64,000 bases of DNA from CAWAPD01 sp963783865. GTDB lineage: Bacteria; Actinomycetota; Thermoleophilia; UBA2241. The stretch spans positions 1,178,001 to 1,242,000 of the forward strand of contig CAWAPD010000001.1 of assembly GCA_963783865.1 (NCBI GenBank). The letters run 5' to 3'. The position numbers and the translations under genes are program-made. The notes under the pieces are model-generated. The model had not been told where the DNA came from and made no database searches. It saw nothing but the letters and a program-made list of their open reading frames with translations. This document shows, in pieces, positions 9,488-18,110 of the stretch. How positions within the stretch are numbered: position 1 is the first letter of the stretch; each line of letters begins with the position of its first letter.

Positions 9488-9892
9488 ATGACCGTCACCC
9501 GGGGATCCCTTCTCACGCTCGAAGGCATCATGGCCGTGGCCGGGTGCGCCGGCGGTGTCTACGGCATCGCCGGCGCGCCCGGCTTCCCCAAGGGCGATCT
9601 TACGGAGACCGTGTTCGGCGCGAACACGGCTGTGCCCGGCCTGCTGCTGCTGGTGATGGTCGGGCTGTTCATGGGCGGGGCGTTCGTGCTCACCCTGCGG
9701 CGCGAGCGCGACTCGCTGAAGGTGTCGCTGGCGGCGGGGGCGACGGCGATCGTGTGGGCGGTCACGGAGATGGTCGAAGGCGGCCTGGCGGTCTGGGTGA
9801 TCGCCACGTGCCTGGCGGGGGGCGGCGCGGTCGCGGCGCTGGCGGTCGTGGAGATGGGCCGCGAGCGCGCCGCCCGCCGCCCGCCATGGTAG
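9488..9892 (+). CDS. Small integral membrane protein, unknown function
   Basis: A 134-residue protein with about four hydrophobic segments (roughly residues 10-30, 47-68, 80-97 and 101-122) and a basic cytoplasmic end (RERAARRPPW). No catalytic motif is visible. ATG 9488 is chosen because the sequence before it does not look coding; the ribosome site is weak. It sits just before the SGNH-like gene, 25 bases away, and is probably transcribed with it. Confidence 0.65.
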   Translation: MTVTRGSLLTLEGIMAVAGCAGGVYGIAGAPGFPKGDLTETVFGANTAVPGLLLLVMVGLFMGGAFVLTLRRERDSLKVSLAAGATAIVWAVTEMVEGGLAVWVIATCLAGGGAVAALAVVEMGRERAARRPPW

Positions 9893-9917
9893 AGTCGGAG
9901 CCCATGCAGGAGGCAAG

Positions 9918-10790
9918 GTGAACGAGGACATCCACCCCCGGCTGGTCGGGACCGTGATCCTGGTCGTGGTGCTGCTGTGGCTGTCGGCTCTGCTCACGCA
10001 GGCGGGCGCCGGCGGCGCGACCAAGAAGACGGCGGCGACCACGCCGACCCCGTCCCCGACCCCGACCGGTCCCGCGATCGCCTCGTCCGGCAAGGCGACC
10101 GTGTTCCTGCTCGGCGGGTCGTCCGCCCGCGAGTCGATCGTGAGCAACTCCGCCTGGAGCAAGCAGCTCAGCCGCGTCGCTCACGCCAAGGTGCGCGCCT
10201 ACGACCTGGGCGCCCGCAACGAGACCTTCACGCAGGACATGGGACTGGTCAAGAAGATGCCCAAGGGACCCAACCTCGTGCTCATCGGCCTCACGGTCGG
10301 GCGCTACACTCCGACACCGTCACAGTCGGCGCCGCCTCTGGCGCTGCTCTCGGCGGGGGCCGAGGTGAAGCACCAGTACGCGACGCCGCTGTCCCCGTCG
10401 ACCAAGCAGGGTCTGGTCGACAAGTGGGTGTCGGACCGCTACCCCGTCTTCCAGCAGAACTTCGCCCATAACGCCGACCAGCTCGACCAGCTCGTCAAGC
10501 TCGTCCTGCACCGCGGGTTCCACCCCGTGCTGTTGCAGCTGCCGCTCAACCTGCAGGCCGTGGGCTCGGCCTTCGACCCGGCCCGCGCCAAGTACCAGAG
10601 CGACGCGCGCAAGCTGGCGGCCAGGCACAAGATCCCGTACGTCGACTTCCTCAAAGAGGTCGAGCTTCCCAGCGGCACGTTCTACGACCTCTTCCACCTG
10701 GTGCCGCCGGGCCGCCAGCAGTGGCAGACGCACCTCTCCCAGGAGGTCGCCAAGCTGCTGGTCGCCGACAAGCTCGTCGCCGGCAAGTAG
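9918..10790 (+). CDS. Membrane-anchored SGNH-hydrolase-like protein
   Basis: A 290-residue protein: one N-terminal membrane helix (10-28), a Thr/Pro linker (36-52), then an extracytoplasmic domain. VFLLGGSSARES resembles the serine block of SGNH/GDSL hydrolases, and YDLFHLVPPGRQQW resembles the closing DxxH block with Asp and His. The oxyanion Gly and Asn blocks are less clear, so activity is uncertain. It could de-acylate a cell-surface sugar or lipid. GTG start with CAGGAGG upstream. Convergent with the secreted Ig/lectin pair. Confidence 0.65.
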   Translation: MNEDIHPRLVGTVILVVVLLWLSALLTQAGAGGATKKTAATTPTPSPTPTGPAIASSGKATVFLLGGSSARESIVSNSAWSKQLSRVAHAKVRAYDLGARNETFTQDMGLVKKMPKGPNLVLIGLTVGRYTPTPSQSAPPLALLSAGAEVKHQYATPLSPSTKQGLVDKWVSDRYPVFQQNFAHNADQLDQLVKLVLHRGFHPVLLQLPLNLQAVGSAFDPARAKYQSDARKLAARHKIPYVDFLKEVELPSGTFYDLFHLVPPGRQQWQTHLSQEVAKLLVADKLVAGK

Positions 10791-10797
10791 CGCGCGC

Positions 10798-12783
10798 CTA
10801 CGGCGCGAGCGTGAACACGCCGATCGCCGGAGAGGGGGCCCCTGCGTTCCCGGCCTGGTCCGTGAAGTAGACCCGCACGGTGTAGCCGCCGGCGGCCGCC
10901 GGCTTGCCGCCCCAGAGGCCGTTCCAGGCCACGTTCGTCGTTCCCGCCGGCACGGCCGTCGTCGCGATGGTGACGGTCGGCGCCTTGGCATGGCGGCGCG
11001 GGGCGGCGGTGCTCAGCGTGACGGTCGCCGTGCCCGGTTCGTCCACCGTGACCGGGATGGTCAGCGGACCGACGCCGTTGTACGGATCGGGCACGATGGC
11101 GCTGAGCGTGACCGCCGCCGGCCTCGTGTCGACGGTCACGGGACCGGTCACGTCGAGGCTGCCCGCCGTCGTGGTCGCCGTGGCGCGGATCACGTACGGT
11201 CCGTCGGCGACCGTCGAAGCCGACTGGTCGCCGCCGTCCCAGGCCGGGCCGGCGTGACTGCCGGCCGATTCCGAGGTCGGGGGCAGCAGCACGCGCACGA
11301 CTTGACCGTCGGTCGTCTCGACGCGGATGCCCACCGTCGCCGGGCCGAGCAGGGTGTACGTCACGCCGGCCGTGTCGAGCGACCCGTCGCCGTTGGGTGA
11401 GAAGATCCGGGGAGACACGGACATCGTGAGGAAGTCCGGCGGCAGGCCGCCGATCGTGCCCGTGACCGTGGTGCTCGTCGCGGAGTCGCCGGAGGTGTCG
11501 TAGGCCACGGCGGTGAACGTGTGGGCGCCGGCGGTCAGGTTCGCGGTGGCGTAGGCGACGCTGTAGGGGGCGAAGTCGTCGCTGCCGACGACCGCGCCGT
11601 CGACCAGGAAGTCGACCCGCTGGACCTGGACGCCGTCGCCGGCGTTGGCCGCCAGCGTGACCGTGGCGGGGAGCGTGGACCCGTTCGCCGGGCTCGTGAG
11701 CGACACGGTCGGCGGGGTCGTGTCGAAGATCGTCGAGGGCAGCTGGAAGGTGTTGCCGTAGCGGACCTCGTCGGTGATCGTCGTGGCCGCCGGTCCCAGC
11801 GTGACCAGGTGCATGATGCCGAACTGGCAGTAGGTCATCCCGGCGGGATACACGTACATGGTGTTCTGCTGGTAGTCGAGCCGGCCGTCGAGCCAGACCT
11901 GGATCTCGCCCTGCGTCGTCGAGGTCGCGTCCCTCACATGCATCTCGATCCAGTGCCAGGAGTCGAACGGCACGTTGGTGGCCACGATCTGCGGGCCGAT
12001 GTACTTGTTGCCGGTCGACTTCCAGTTCACGTTCAGCGAGTAGAACTGGGCACTCGCCTGGTCGACGGCCGAAACCCGCGCCTGGGATGTGTACATCGAC
12101 TGCATGGTCCTCATCAGCCCGATCTCCTGCTGGCTGCCCCAGCCCTGGCCAGAGGGGATGAATATGTAGGCGGAGAGGTAGTAGTCGCGACCCGTGATCT
12201 TGTTGTAGACGAAGGCGTTGTCCTTCTCGGGGTCGATGTCGGCCACGTGTGAGGAGATGGCGCCTGTGCCGGCGAACGAGCTGGTGGTGAGGGACAGCGT
12301 GTTGGCCGAGTCGATGTCGGTCCCCAGCCAGGGACCGGGGATGGGCGTGGCCGTCGTGATCAGCCCGCTCGGCCGGTTGAAGTCGTCGGTGCCCGAGGTC
12401 AGGCCAGGCGCCGTCACGGTCGTGCCGATGAAGCTGCCGCCGGTGGGCGCCACGAGAGCCGAGCCGTCGGTGCCCGTCACGCCCGAGACGGCGACGGTGT
12501 AGGACACGGCGTTCAGCTGCGGCGCGGTCGTCAGCAGCACGCTGCGGCCTCCATCGGCGATGGAGGCCGCGACGACGCTCAGGGAGGGCGAGACCGAGTA
12601 ATGGGAGGTGGCGGCCGCGCTCGCCGCCACCGGCTGGGTGAAGATGACCTTGACCGAGGTCGCGGTCTGGACCGACACGCCGCCCACGGAGGGCGCGGCG
12701 GCGAGCGCGGCCGGCACGCAGACCAGCGACAGCGCCGCCACCGCGAACACCGCAAGGACAGACGCCTTCGAGAGATGGTTCAT
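10798..12783 (-). CDS. Secreted Ig-like / concanavalin-like / FlgD-like multidomain protein (paralogue A)
   Basis: A 661-residue exported protein. Signal peptide at 1-29 (AALA). Modules in order: a Big_5-type Ig domain (about 30-125), a concanavalin/LamG-like beta-sandwich (about 130-350, with DNAFVYNKITGRDYYLSAY and WHWIEMHVRD), an Ig-like domain (about 355-445), and FlgD-type Ig modules with SPNGDG (about 455-661). No catalytic residues are evident; binding of polysaccharide or another surface ligand is the best guess. It lies 52 bases after paralogue B and very likely shares its transcript. A third relative is at 49367-51754. Confidence 0.8.
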   Translation of the reverse strand: MNHLSKASVLAVFAVAALSLVCVPAALAAAPSVGGVSVQTATSVKVIFTQPVAASAAATSHYSVSPSLSVVAASIADGGRSVLLTTAPQLNAVSYTVAVSGVTGTDGSALVAPTGGSFIGTTVTAPGLTSGTDDFNRPSGLITTATPIPGPWLGTDIDSANTLSLTTSSFAGTGAISSHVADIDPEKDNAFVYNKITGRDYYLSAYIFIPSGQGWGSQQEIGLMRTMQSMYTSQARVSAVDQASAQFYSLNVNWKSTGNKYIGPQIVATNVPFDSWHWIEMHVRDATSTTQGEIQVWLDGRLDYQQNTMYVYPAGMTYCQFGIMHLVTLGPAATTITDEVRYGNTFQLPSTIFDTTPPTVSLTSPANGSTLPATVTLAANAGDGVQVQRVDFLVDGAVVGSDDFAPYSVAYATANLTAGAHTFTAVAYDTSGDSATSTTVTGTIGGLPPDFLTMSVSPRIFSPNGDGSLDTAGVTYTLLGPATVGIRVETTDGQVVRVLLPPTSESAGSHAGPAWDGGDQSASTVADGPYVIRATATTTAGSLDVTGPVTVDTRPAAVTLSAIVPDPYNGVGPLTIPVTVDEPGTATVTLSTAAPRRHAKAPTVTIATTAVPAGTTNVAWNGLWGGKPAAAGGYTVRVYFTDQAGNAGAPSPAIGVFTLAP

Positions 12784-12835
12784 GTGGCTCGCCTGTCCGC
12801 CTCCTCGACCCTTACGACCCTTGCCTCGCCCATTT

Positions 12836-14167
12836 TCACGGCTTGGTCAGAGTGACGCTGCTGGTCGCGCTCTTGTTGCCCGACGTGTCGTAGGCCACGG
12901 CGGCGAAGGTGTGCGCGCCCGAGACCAGACTCGTCGTGTTGTAGCCCACGGAGTAGGGGGCGAAGTCGTCACTGCCCACGACCTTACCGTCGACCAGGAA
13001 GTCGACCCGCTGGACCTGGACGCCGTCGCCGGCGTCGGCCGACAGCGTGAGGGTCCCGGCGACCGTGGTGCCGGCGGCCGGGCTCGTCAGCGAGACGGTC
13101 GGGGCGGTCGTGTCGAAGATCGTCGAGGGCAGTTGGAAGGTGTTGCCGTACCTGACCTCGTCGGTGAGCGTCGTGGCCGCCGGGCCCAGGGTGACCAGAT
13201 GCATGATGCCGAACTGGCAGTAGGTCATGCCCGCCGGGTAGACGTAGAGCGTGTTCTGCTGGTAGGCCAGCCTGCCGTCGAGCCACACCTGGATCTCACC
13301 CTGCTGGGTGGAGGTCGAGTCCTTCACGTGCATCTCGATCCAGTGCCAGGAGTCGAAGGGGACGTTCGTCGCGACCGGCTTCGGTCCGATGTACTTGTTG
13401 CTGGTCGTCTTCCAGTTGACGTCCAGCGAGTAGTACTGGGCGCTCGCCTGGTCGGTCGCCGACACGCGTGCGTGCGACGTGTACATCGACTGCATGGTGC
13501 GCATGAGCCCGATCTCCTGCTGGCTGCCCCAGCCCTGCCCCGACGGGATGTACAGGTAGGCCGACAGGTAGTAGTCCTTGCCCGTGATCTTGTTGTAGAC
13601 GAAGGCGTTGTCCTTCTCGGGGTCGACGTCGGCGACGTGCGAGTACAGGGCGCCCGTGCCGGCGAACGCGGTGTTCGTGACGAACACCGAGTTCTTGGAG
13701 TCGAGGTAGGTGGCCAGCCAAGGACCCGGGAACGGTGTCGCGGTCGTCGCCAAGCCGCTCGGCCGGTTGAAGTCGTCCTTGCCCGAGGTCGTGCTGTTGG
13801 CGCCGAGAACGGTGCCGATGAAGGTGCCGGTGGTCGGGGCGCTCAGCGCCGACCCGTCTGCTCCGGTGACGTTGGCAGTGGTCACGGTGTAGCTCTGGCC
13901 GTTGCGCTGGCTGCCGGTCGTCAGCAGCACACCGTAGCCGTTGTCGACGAGCTTCGCGGCCGTGACCGCGAGCGAGGGTGAGATGGTGTAGTCGGCTGCC
14001 GTGGCCGCGCTCGCGGCCACGGGGCTGGTGAAGACGACCTTCACCGAGGTGCTGGTCTGGACGGATACGCCGCCGATCGAAGGCGGGGCGGCCGCAGCGG
14101 CCGCGGCGGGTGCGATCACGAGGATCGCCGCGGCAACGAACGTCGAGACGAGTGTCCTCGTGCTCAT
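12836..14167 (-). CDS. Secreted Ig-like / concanavalin-like protein (paralogue B)
   Basis: A 443-residue exported protein, a near copy of the N-terminal two-thirds of paralogue A: signal peptide (1-27), Big_5-type Ig domain, LamG-like sandwich (DNAFVYNKITGKDYYLSAY, WHWIEMHVKD) and one Ig-like domain, but without the FlgD modules. ATG 14167 is set by AGGAGGG eight bases upstream; in-frame codons further up lack a signal peptide. It is the first gene of the tandem pair. A recent duplication followed by gain or loss of the C-terminal modules explains the layout. Confidence 0.8.
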   Translation of the reverse strand: MSTRTLVSTFVAAAILVIAPAAAAAAAPPSIGGVSVQTSTSVKVVFTSPVAASAATAADYTISPSLAVTAAKLVDNGYGVLLTTGSQRNGQSYTVTTANVTGADGSALSAPTTGTFIGTVLGANSTTSGKDDFNRPSGLATTATPFPGPWLATYLDSKNSVFVTNTAFAGTGALYSHVADVDPEKDNAFVYNKITGKDYYLSAYLYIPSGQGWGSQQEIGLMRTMQSMYTSHARVSATDQASAQYYSLDVNWKTTSNKYIGPKPVATNVPFDSWHWIEMHVKDSTSTQQGEIQVWLDGRLAYQQNTLYVYPAGMTYCQFGIMHLVTLGPAATTLTDEVRYGNTFQLPSTIFDTTAPTVSLTSPAAGTTVAGTLTLSADAGDGVQVQRVDFLVDGKVVGSDDFAPYSVGYNTTSLVSGAHTFAAVAYDTSGNKSATSSVTLTKP

Positions 14168-14294
14168 GGTGACCCTCCTTTGCCTGTAGTCGTTGTCGTG
14201 GATGTCAACGACGGTGTCTCCCGGCGCTCGCGGGACGAACCCCGTTAGAGCGTCGCGACGCGCGAAAGTACGCGGGCTGGGGGACAACCGCGGC

Positions 14295-15014
14295 ATGGAC
14301 TGGAAGGCTCTGGTCTCCGACTACGACGGCACGCTCGCCCGTGACGGGGTGGTCGACGACGCGACGGTCGCCGCGCTCGAGCGGGTGAAGCGTTCTGGGC
14401 GGCGCCTGGTCCTGGCGACGGGGCGTCAGGTCGACGTGGCCGCCGTGTTCCCCCGGATCGGCCTCTTCGATCGGGTCGTGGCCGAGAACGGCGCCGTCCT
14501 GTTCCGCCCCGACACCGGCGAGAGCAGGCTCCTGGCGCCCCCGGCCGAGGGGCGATTGGTGGGGCGCCTGCGCGACCGGGGCGTGCCGGTGTGGGCCGGC
14601 GAGGTCGTGATCGCCGTCGAGGCGGCGCACGCGTCGTTGGCCGATGAGATCATCCGGGAACTGGAGTTGCCGCTGCGGGTGATCCTGAACAGGGACTCCG
14701 CGATGATCCTGCCGGTCGGTGTCGACAAGGCGTCGGGCGCCGCCGCCGCGCTGGCCGATCTCGGCCTGTCCCCCCGAGATGCGGTCGGCGTCGGGGACGC
14801 CGAGAACGACCTGCCTCTGTTCGAGCTCTGCGGTCTGTCGGCCGCTGTCGCCGACGCGCTGCCGGAGCTCAAGGAGCGGGCCGACCTGGTGACACGTGGC
14901 GAGAGCGGCGCCGGTGTGCGCGAGTTGATCGAGCGCCTGGTGGCGGATGACGTTCCGGGTCGACCCGGAGCCGCCGGCTGGGCGCGCTGGGAGTGGACTA
15001 CCCCCGGCTCTTGA
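14295..15014 (+). CDS. HAD-superfamily (Cof-like) phosphatase
   Basis: A 239-residue HAD hydrolase. Motif I is SDYDGTLARDG (Asp10, Asp12), motif II the threonine of VLATGRQ, and motif IV GVGDAENDLPLF. The cap is of the small C2 type, as in Cof/phosphoglycolate phosphatases. It removes phosphate from a small sugar or similar metabolite in the cytoplasm. ATG 14295 gives the family's usual start three residues before motif I's strand; the longer upstream frame is not conserved. Its last 17 bases overlap the convergent tag gene. Confidence 0.85.
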   Translation: MDWKALVSDYDGTLARDGVVDDATVAALERVKRSGRRLVLATGRQVDVAAVFPRIGLFDRVVAENGAVLFRPDTGESRLLAPPAEGRLVGRLRDRGVPVWAGEVVIAVEAAHASLADEIIRELELPLRVILNRDSAMILPVGVDKASGAAAALADLGLSPRDAVGVGDAENDLPLFELCGLSAAVADALPELKERADLVTRGESGAGVRELIERLVADDVPGRPGAAGWARWEWTTPGS

Positions 15015-15654
15015 GAGCGAGCGCCGCGGCGAGCCGCTCGCGCTCGACCTCCTCGCGCACGAAGCAGCCGGCGAGGTGGTCGTTCACCAGCCCGGCGGCC
15101 TGCATGCCGGCGTACACGGTGGTCGGTCCGACGAAGACGAACCCGCGGCGCTTCATGTCGGCCGCCAGCGCCGTCGACTCGGGCGTGACGGCCGGGATGT
15201 CGGCGGGGCGGCGCGGCGCGGAGCGCCGCGCCGCCCCGCCGGCCCCGGGTGCGAACGACCACAGGTAGGCGGCGTACGAGCCGGCCTCGTCGATCACGCG
15301 GCGCACGGCGCGCGCGTTCGTGAGCGCCGCTTCGATCTTGCGCCGGTTGCGGACGATGCCGGCGTCCGCGAGCAGGCGGTCGACGTCGCCGGGGCCGAAG
15401 GCCGCGACGACGTCGACCGCGAACCCGGCGAACGCCCGCCGGAACGCCTCGCGCTTGCGGAGGATCGTCAGCCACGAGAGCCCCGACTGGAACGACTCGA
15501 GGACCAGGCGCTCGAACAGCACGTCGTCGTCGGTCACCGGCCGGCCCCACTCCTGGTCGTGGTAGCCGACGTACTCCGGCACGCCGACCGACCACCAGCA
15601 GCGGGGCCGGCCGTCGGGCCCGGTCGTCAGGCCGTCGCGTGGCGTGTCGGCCAT
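14998..15654 (-). CDS. tag: DNA-3-methyladenine glycosylase I
   Basis: A 218-residue Tag enzyme, which excises 3-methyladenine from alkylated DNA. It has the zinc-site cysteine in RCWW (Cys19), YHDQEWGRPV, the helix-hairpin region FQSGLSWLTILRKREAFRRAF, DAGIVRNRRKIEAALTNARA, and the closing zinc-site part VNDHLAGCF. Length and order match E. coli Tag, except that the loop after YLWSF is replaced by an Ala/Arg/Pro stretch encoded by a 19-bp perfect hairpin. Confidence 0.95.
   Translation of the reverse strand: MADTPRDGLTTGPDGRPRCWWSVGVPEYVGYHDQEWGRPVTDDDVLFERLVLESFQSGLSWLTILRKREAFRRAFAGFAVDVVAAFGPGDVDRLLADAGIVRNRRKIEAALTNARAVRRVIDEAGSYAAYLWSFAPGAGGAARRSAPRRPADIPAVTPESTALAADMKRRGFVFVGPTTVYAGMQAAGLVNDHLAGCFVREEVERERLAAALALKSRG
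15201..15241. repeat. Perfect 19-bp GC inverted repeat inside tag
   Basis: Arms 15201-15219 and 15223-15241 with loop GGA. It encodes a low-complexity GGAARRSAPRRPA-type loop between the conserved YLWSF and DIP segments of the glycosylase, a variable surface loop in the family. Confidence 0.85.
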
Positions 15655-15663
15655 CCTCGCCCC

Positions 15664-16719
15664 CTACCCCGAGACCGCCAGCAGCCCGACGATGCCGATC
15701 ACGAACAGCGCCAGCACCGTGATCGAGTCGATCCCCAGCCGCCAGTAGCGGCGCTGTGGCCGCACGATGACGGCGATCGCATAGACGGCGGTGAGCACCA
15801 CGCCGAGGCCGCCGAGCCAGCTGTTGGCGTGACCGGCGGCCGGCAGCACGGGCTTGCCGGCGATCAGGTCGGCGAGGGGGAAGAGGCACACCTGGAACGC
15901 GTTGCCGCCGAAGATGTCGCCCATCACGAGCTGGTGGTCGCCAAGCTTGACCGCGGCGATGCCGGTGCTGATCTCGGGCAGCGCCGTCGCCAGGGCCAGG
16001 ACCGTCGCCCCGAACACGACGCCGTTGATCCCCGCCCGGTCGGCGAGCGCGTTGCCCGACATCTCCAGGGCCGTGCCGGCGGCGAGGGTGACCACGCAGC
16101 AGACGCCGAAGATCAGGAGCACGGTCCGGATCGACGTGCCTTCGAAGGGGTGCGGCTGCGTGGCGTGGGCGGCGCGCCGGTGGGGCCGGCCCGGCCGGCT
16201 CCCCGGCGCCTCGCCCTTCCAGTTCAGCGAGGTGCGGACCCTGTTGATGATGAGGATGCCGGCGAACCAGATGGCCACGATCATCAGCGAGCCGGGGCTC
16301 ATGGTGAGGATCGCCGTGTGCGGCGCCAGCAGCGAGCCCATCAGCACCACCGAGACGACCATGATCACGACCCCGCCTTCGACGACGGGCACCAGCGAGC
16401 CGACCAGGTTGCTGAGCGGCTTGTCCCCCTCCACGCACGCGTCGCAGATCACGAGCACGCAGGTCTGCACGGCGATGCCGCCGATGAGGTTGCCGGCGAC
16501 CAGACCGAGGTTGCCCTGCAGCGCGCCGGACACGGTGACGGCGACCTCGGGCAGGCTGCCGGCGATGGCCAGCAGGATCATCCCGCCGAGCGCCTCGCCC
16601 AGGCCGAAGCGGATGTCGATGCGGTCGGTGGCGCGCGACAGGTAGACGCCGGCGATCCAGGTGGCGCCGGCGCCCAGCAGGAAGATGAGGATCAGCACGG
16701 GTACGCCGAGGCCGCTCAC
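15664..16719 (-). CDS. Sodium/calcium exchanger family (CaCA) membrane antiporter
   Basis: A 351-residue antiporter with about ten membrane segments and the two inverted alpha-repeats of the CaCA family: GSLPEVAVTVSGALQGNLGL...GNLIGG in the first half and TALPEISTGIAAVKLGDHQL...GDIFGGNAF in the second, with a polar loop between halves. It would exchange Ca2+ (or another cation) for Na+ or H+. GTG 16719 is chosen over the upstream GTG because GGAGGAG sits just before it. Nine bases upstream of tag, same strand, so probably co-transcribed. Confidence 0.88.
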   Translation of the reverse strand: MSGLGVPVLILIFLLGAGATWIAGVYLSRATDRIDIRFGLGEALGGMILLAIAGSLPEVAVTVSGALQGNLGLVAGNLIGGIAVQTCVLVICDACVEGDKPLSNLVGSLVPVVEGGVVIMVVSVVLMGSLLAPHTAILTMSPGSLMIVAIWFAGILIINRVRTSLNWKGEAPGSRPGRPHRRAAHATQPHPFEGTSIRTVLLIFGVCCVVTLAAGTALEMSGNALADRAGINGVVFGATVLALATALPEISTGIAAVKLGDHQLVMGDIFGGNAFQVCLFPLADLIAGKPVLPAAGHANSWLGGLGVVLTAVYAIAVIVRPQRRYWRLGIDSITVLALFVIGIVGLLAVSG

Positions 16720-16796
16720 GCGTCTCCTCCACACCGTCGACGGCCGGCAGGGTGCGCCGGCGCTGCCGGCATTCTAGCCGGTCGGAGGCGCCGTTC

Positions 16797-18110
16797 CTAC
16801 GGTGTCGGCGAGAGGCTCACGTCGCGCACGCCCCATGTCTGCCAGGCGCCGACCACGCCGCCCGTCGTGAACCCGATGACGTTGGTGCGGTCGCCGCGCA
16901 GCAGGTCCACCGGGACCGCGACGCTCTGCGGGTCGCCCCAGGCGCCGTCGGCCGTCGGGCCGACGGCGCCCACGTCGTGCCAGTTCACGAGCAGGTGGAC
17001 CTCGCCGGCCTGCGCGTCGTAGAGGCGGAAGCTGAGGGTGCAGGCGGTCGTCTGCGGCGGCGCCTCCACGAACACCTCGCGCGGGTGGGTGGTCTCCTCG
17101 GGGCAGTTCCCCAGGGGGTCGGTGTAGCCGAGGGTCACGGGGAGGGGCGGCGATTGCCGCGGGTCCGCGGCGATCGCCGCCTCCTCGGTCCAGTTGGCCG
17201 CGCGGCTGGTCGCCCAGTCGTAGAGGCTGGCTCCCAGGCAGCCGGTCTCGCGCACGGCGCGCACGAAGGCGCGCGTCTCGGTGCTCGTCGAAGAGGTCGC
17301 GACGCCGCCGATCATGTGGATCGGGATCGTCGGGTCGCCGGTCCGCTCGCGGAGGATGGCCACGTTCCGGCGGGTGTCGCCGTAGGCGTTGGCGTAGCCG
17401 TCGCCGTGGTAGGTGTAGTAGCCCATCGGCAGGATCACGTCGTAGACCGCAGCCACGCGCTTGTACGGGAACCCCGGCCAGTACGTCGCGCTCCTCGACA
17501 TGCCGTACGGCGACGGGATGATGCCGCCCAGCGGGTAGCGGTCGCCGACCAGCGCGCGCAGCCGCCGGGACAGCGTCACCAGGCGGTTGGTACGCGTCGA
17601 CACGGGCTTGACGATGCTCGCCTCGATGTCGAGGGCGAACGAGTCGAACCGCTGGCCCGCCGGGCTGCGGAACTGGACGGCCGCCTTGCTGCGGGCGTAG
17701 TCGCGCGCGAGGTGGGCGAAGTCGGGGAGGTACCAGGCGACCACCCTGATGTGGGCGGCATGACAACGTTCCACGATGCGACCGAGCGCGCCGGGCCGGT
17801 TCACGCCCACCGGCCAGCCGTAGTTCGAGGTCTCGATGTAGAGCGTCCGCACGCCGTGGCTGGTCAGGTCGGCGACGAGCGCGCCGGGGTGGTCCCAGGC
17901 CGCGGCGTCGTAGAGATCGACCCAGGCTCCCAGGCCGCGGTAGGCGGCGACGGAGCGGATCGTCGTGGCGGCGGCGGGGGCGGCGGGAGGGGCGGCGGCT
18001 TTGCCGCGGGCCCCGCCCGCCGCCGCCAGGACCCCCACGGCGACCAGCGCCGCCGCCGCGAGGACGAGCACCAGGTGCCCGCCGCGTGCGCGTCGCCGGC
18101 CGTCAGCCAC
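16797..18110 (-). CDS. Exported TIM-barrel protein, putative glycosidase-like
   Basis: A 437-residue protein with an N-terminal membrane anchor or signal (hydrophobic 12-32), an Ala/Pro linker, then a barrel-like domain (about 50-330): GLGAWVDLYD, HGVRTLYIETSNYG, HIRVVAWYLPDF, FDSFALDIEAS, VILPMGYYTYHG, GASLYDWATS. The acidic DIEAS and Tyr/Trp pattern is typical of glycoside-hydrolase-like barrels. A C-terminal beta domain follows. The GTG start overlaps the typA stop by eight bases (GTGGCTGA), so translation is probably coupled to typA. The activity is inferred only. Confidence 0.65.
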   Translation of the reverse strand: MADGRRRARGGHLVLVLAAAALVAVGVLAAAGGARGKAAAPPAAPAAATTIRSVAAYRGLGAWVDLYDAAAWDHPGALVADLTSHGVRTLYIETSNYGWPVGVNRPGALGRIVERCHAAHIRVVAWYLPDFAHLARDYARSKAAVQFRSPAGQRFDSFALDIEASIVKPVSTRTNRLVTLSRRLRALVGDRYPLGGIIPSPYGMSRSATYWPGFPYKRVAAVYDVILPMGYYTYHGDGYANAYGDTRRNVAILRERTGDPTIPIHMIGGVATSSTSTETRAFVRAVRETGCLGASLYDWATSRAANWTEEAAIAADPRQSPPLPVTLGYTDPLGNCPEETTHPREVFVEAPPQTTACTLSFRLYDAQAGEVHLLVNWHDVGAVGPTADGAWGDPQSVAVPVDLLRGDRTNVIGFTTGGVVGAWQTWGVRDVSLSPTP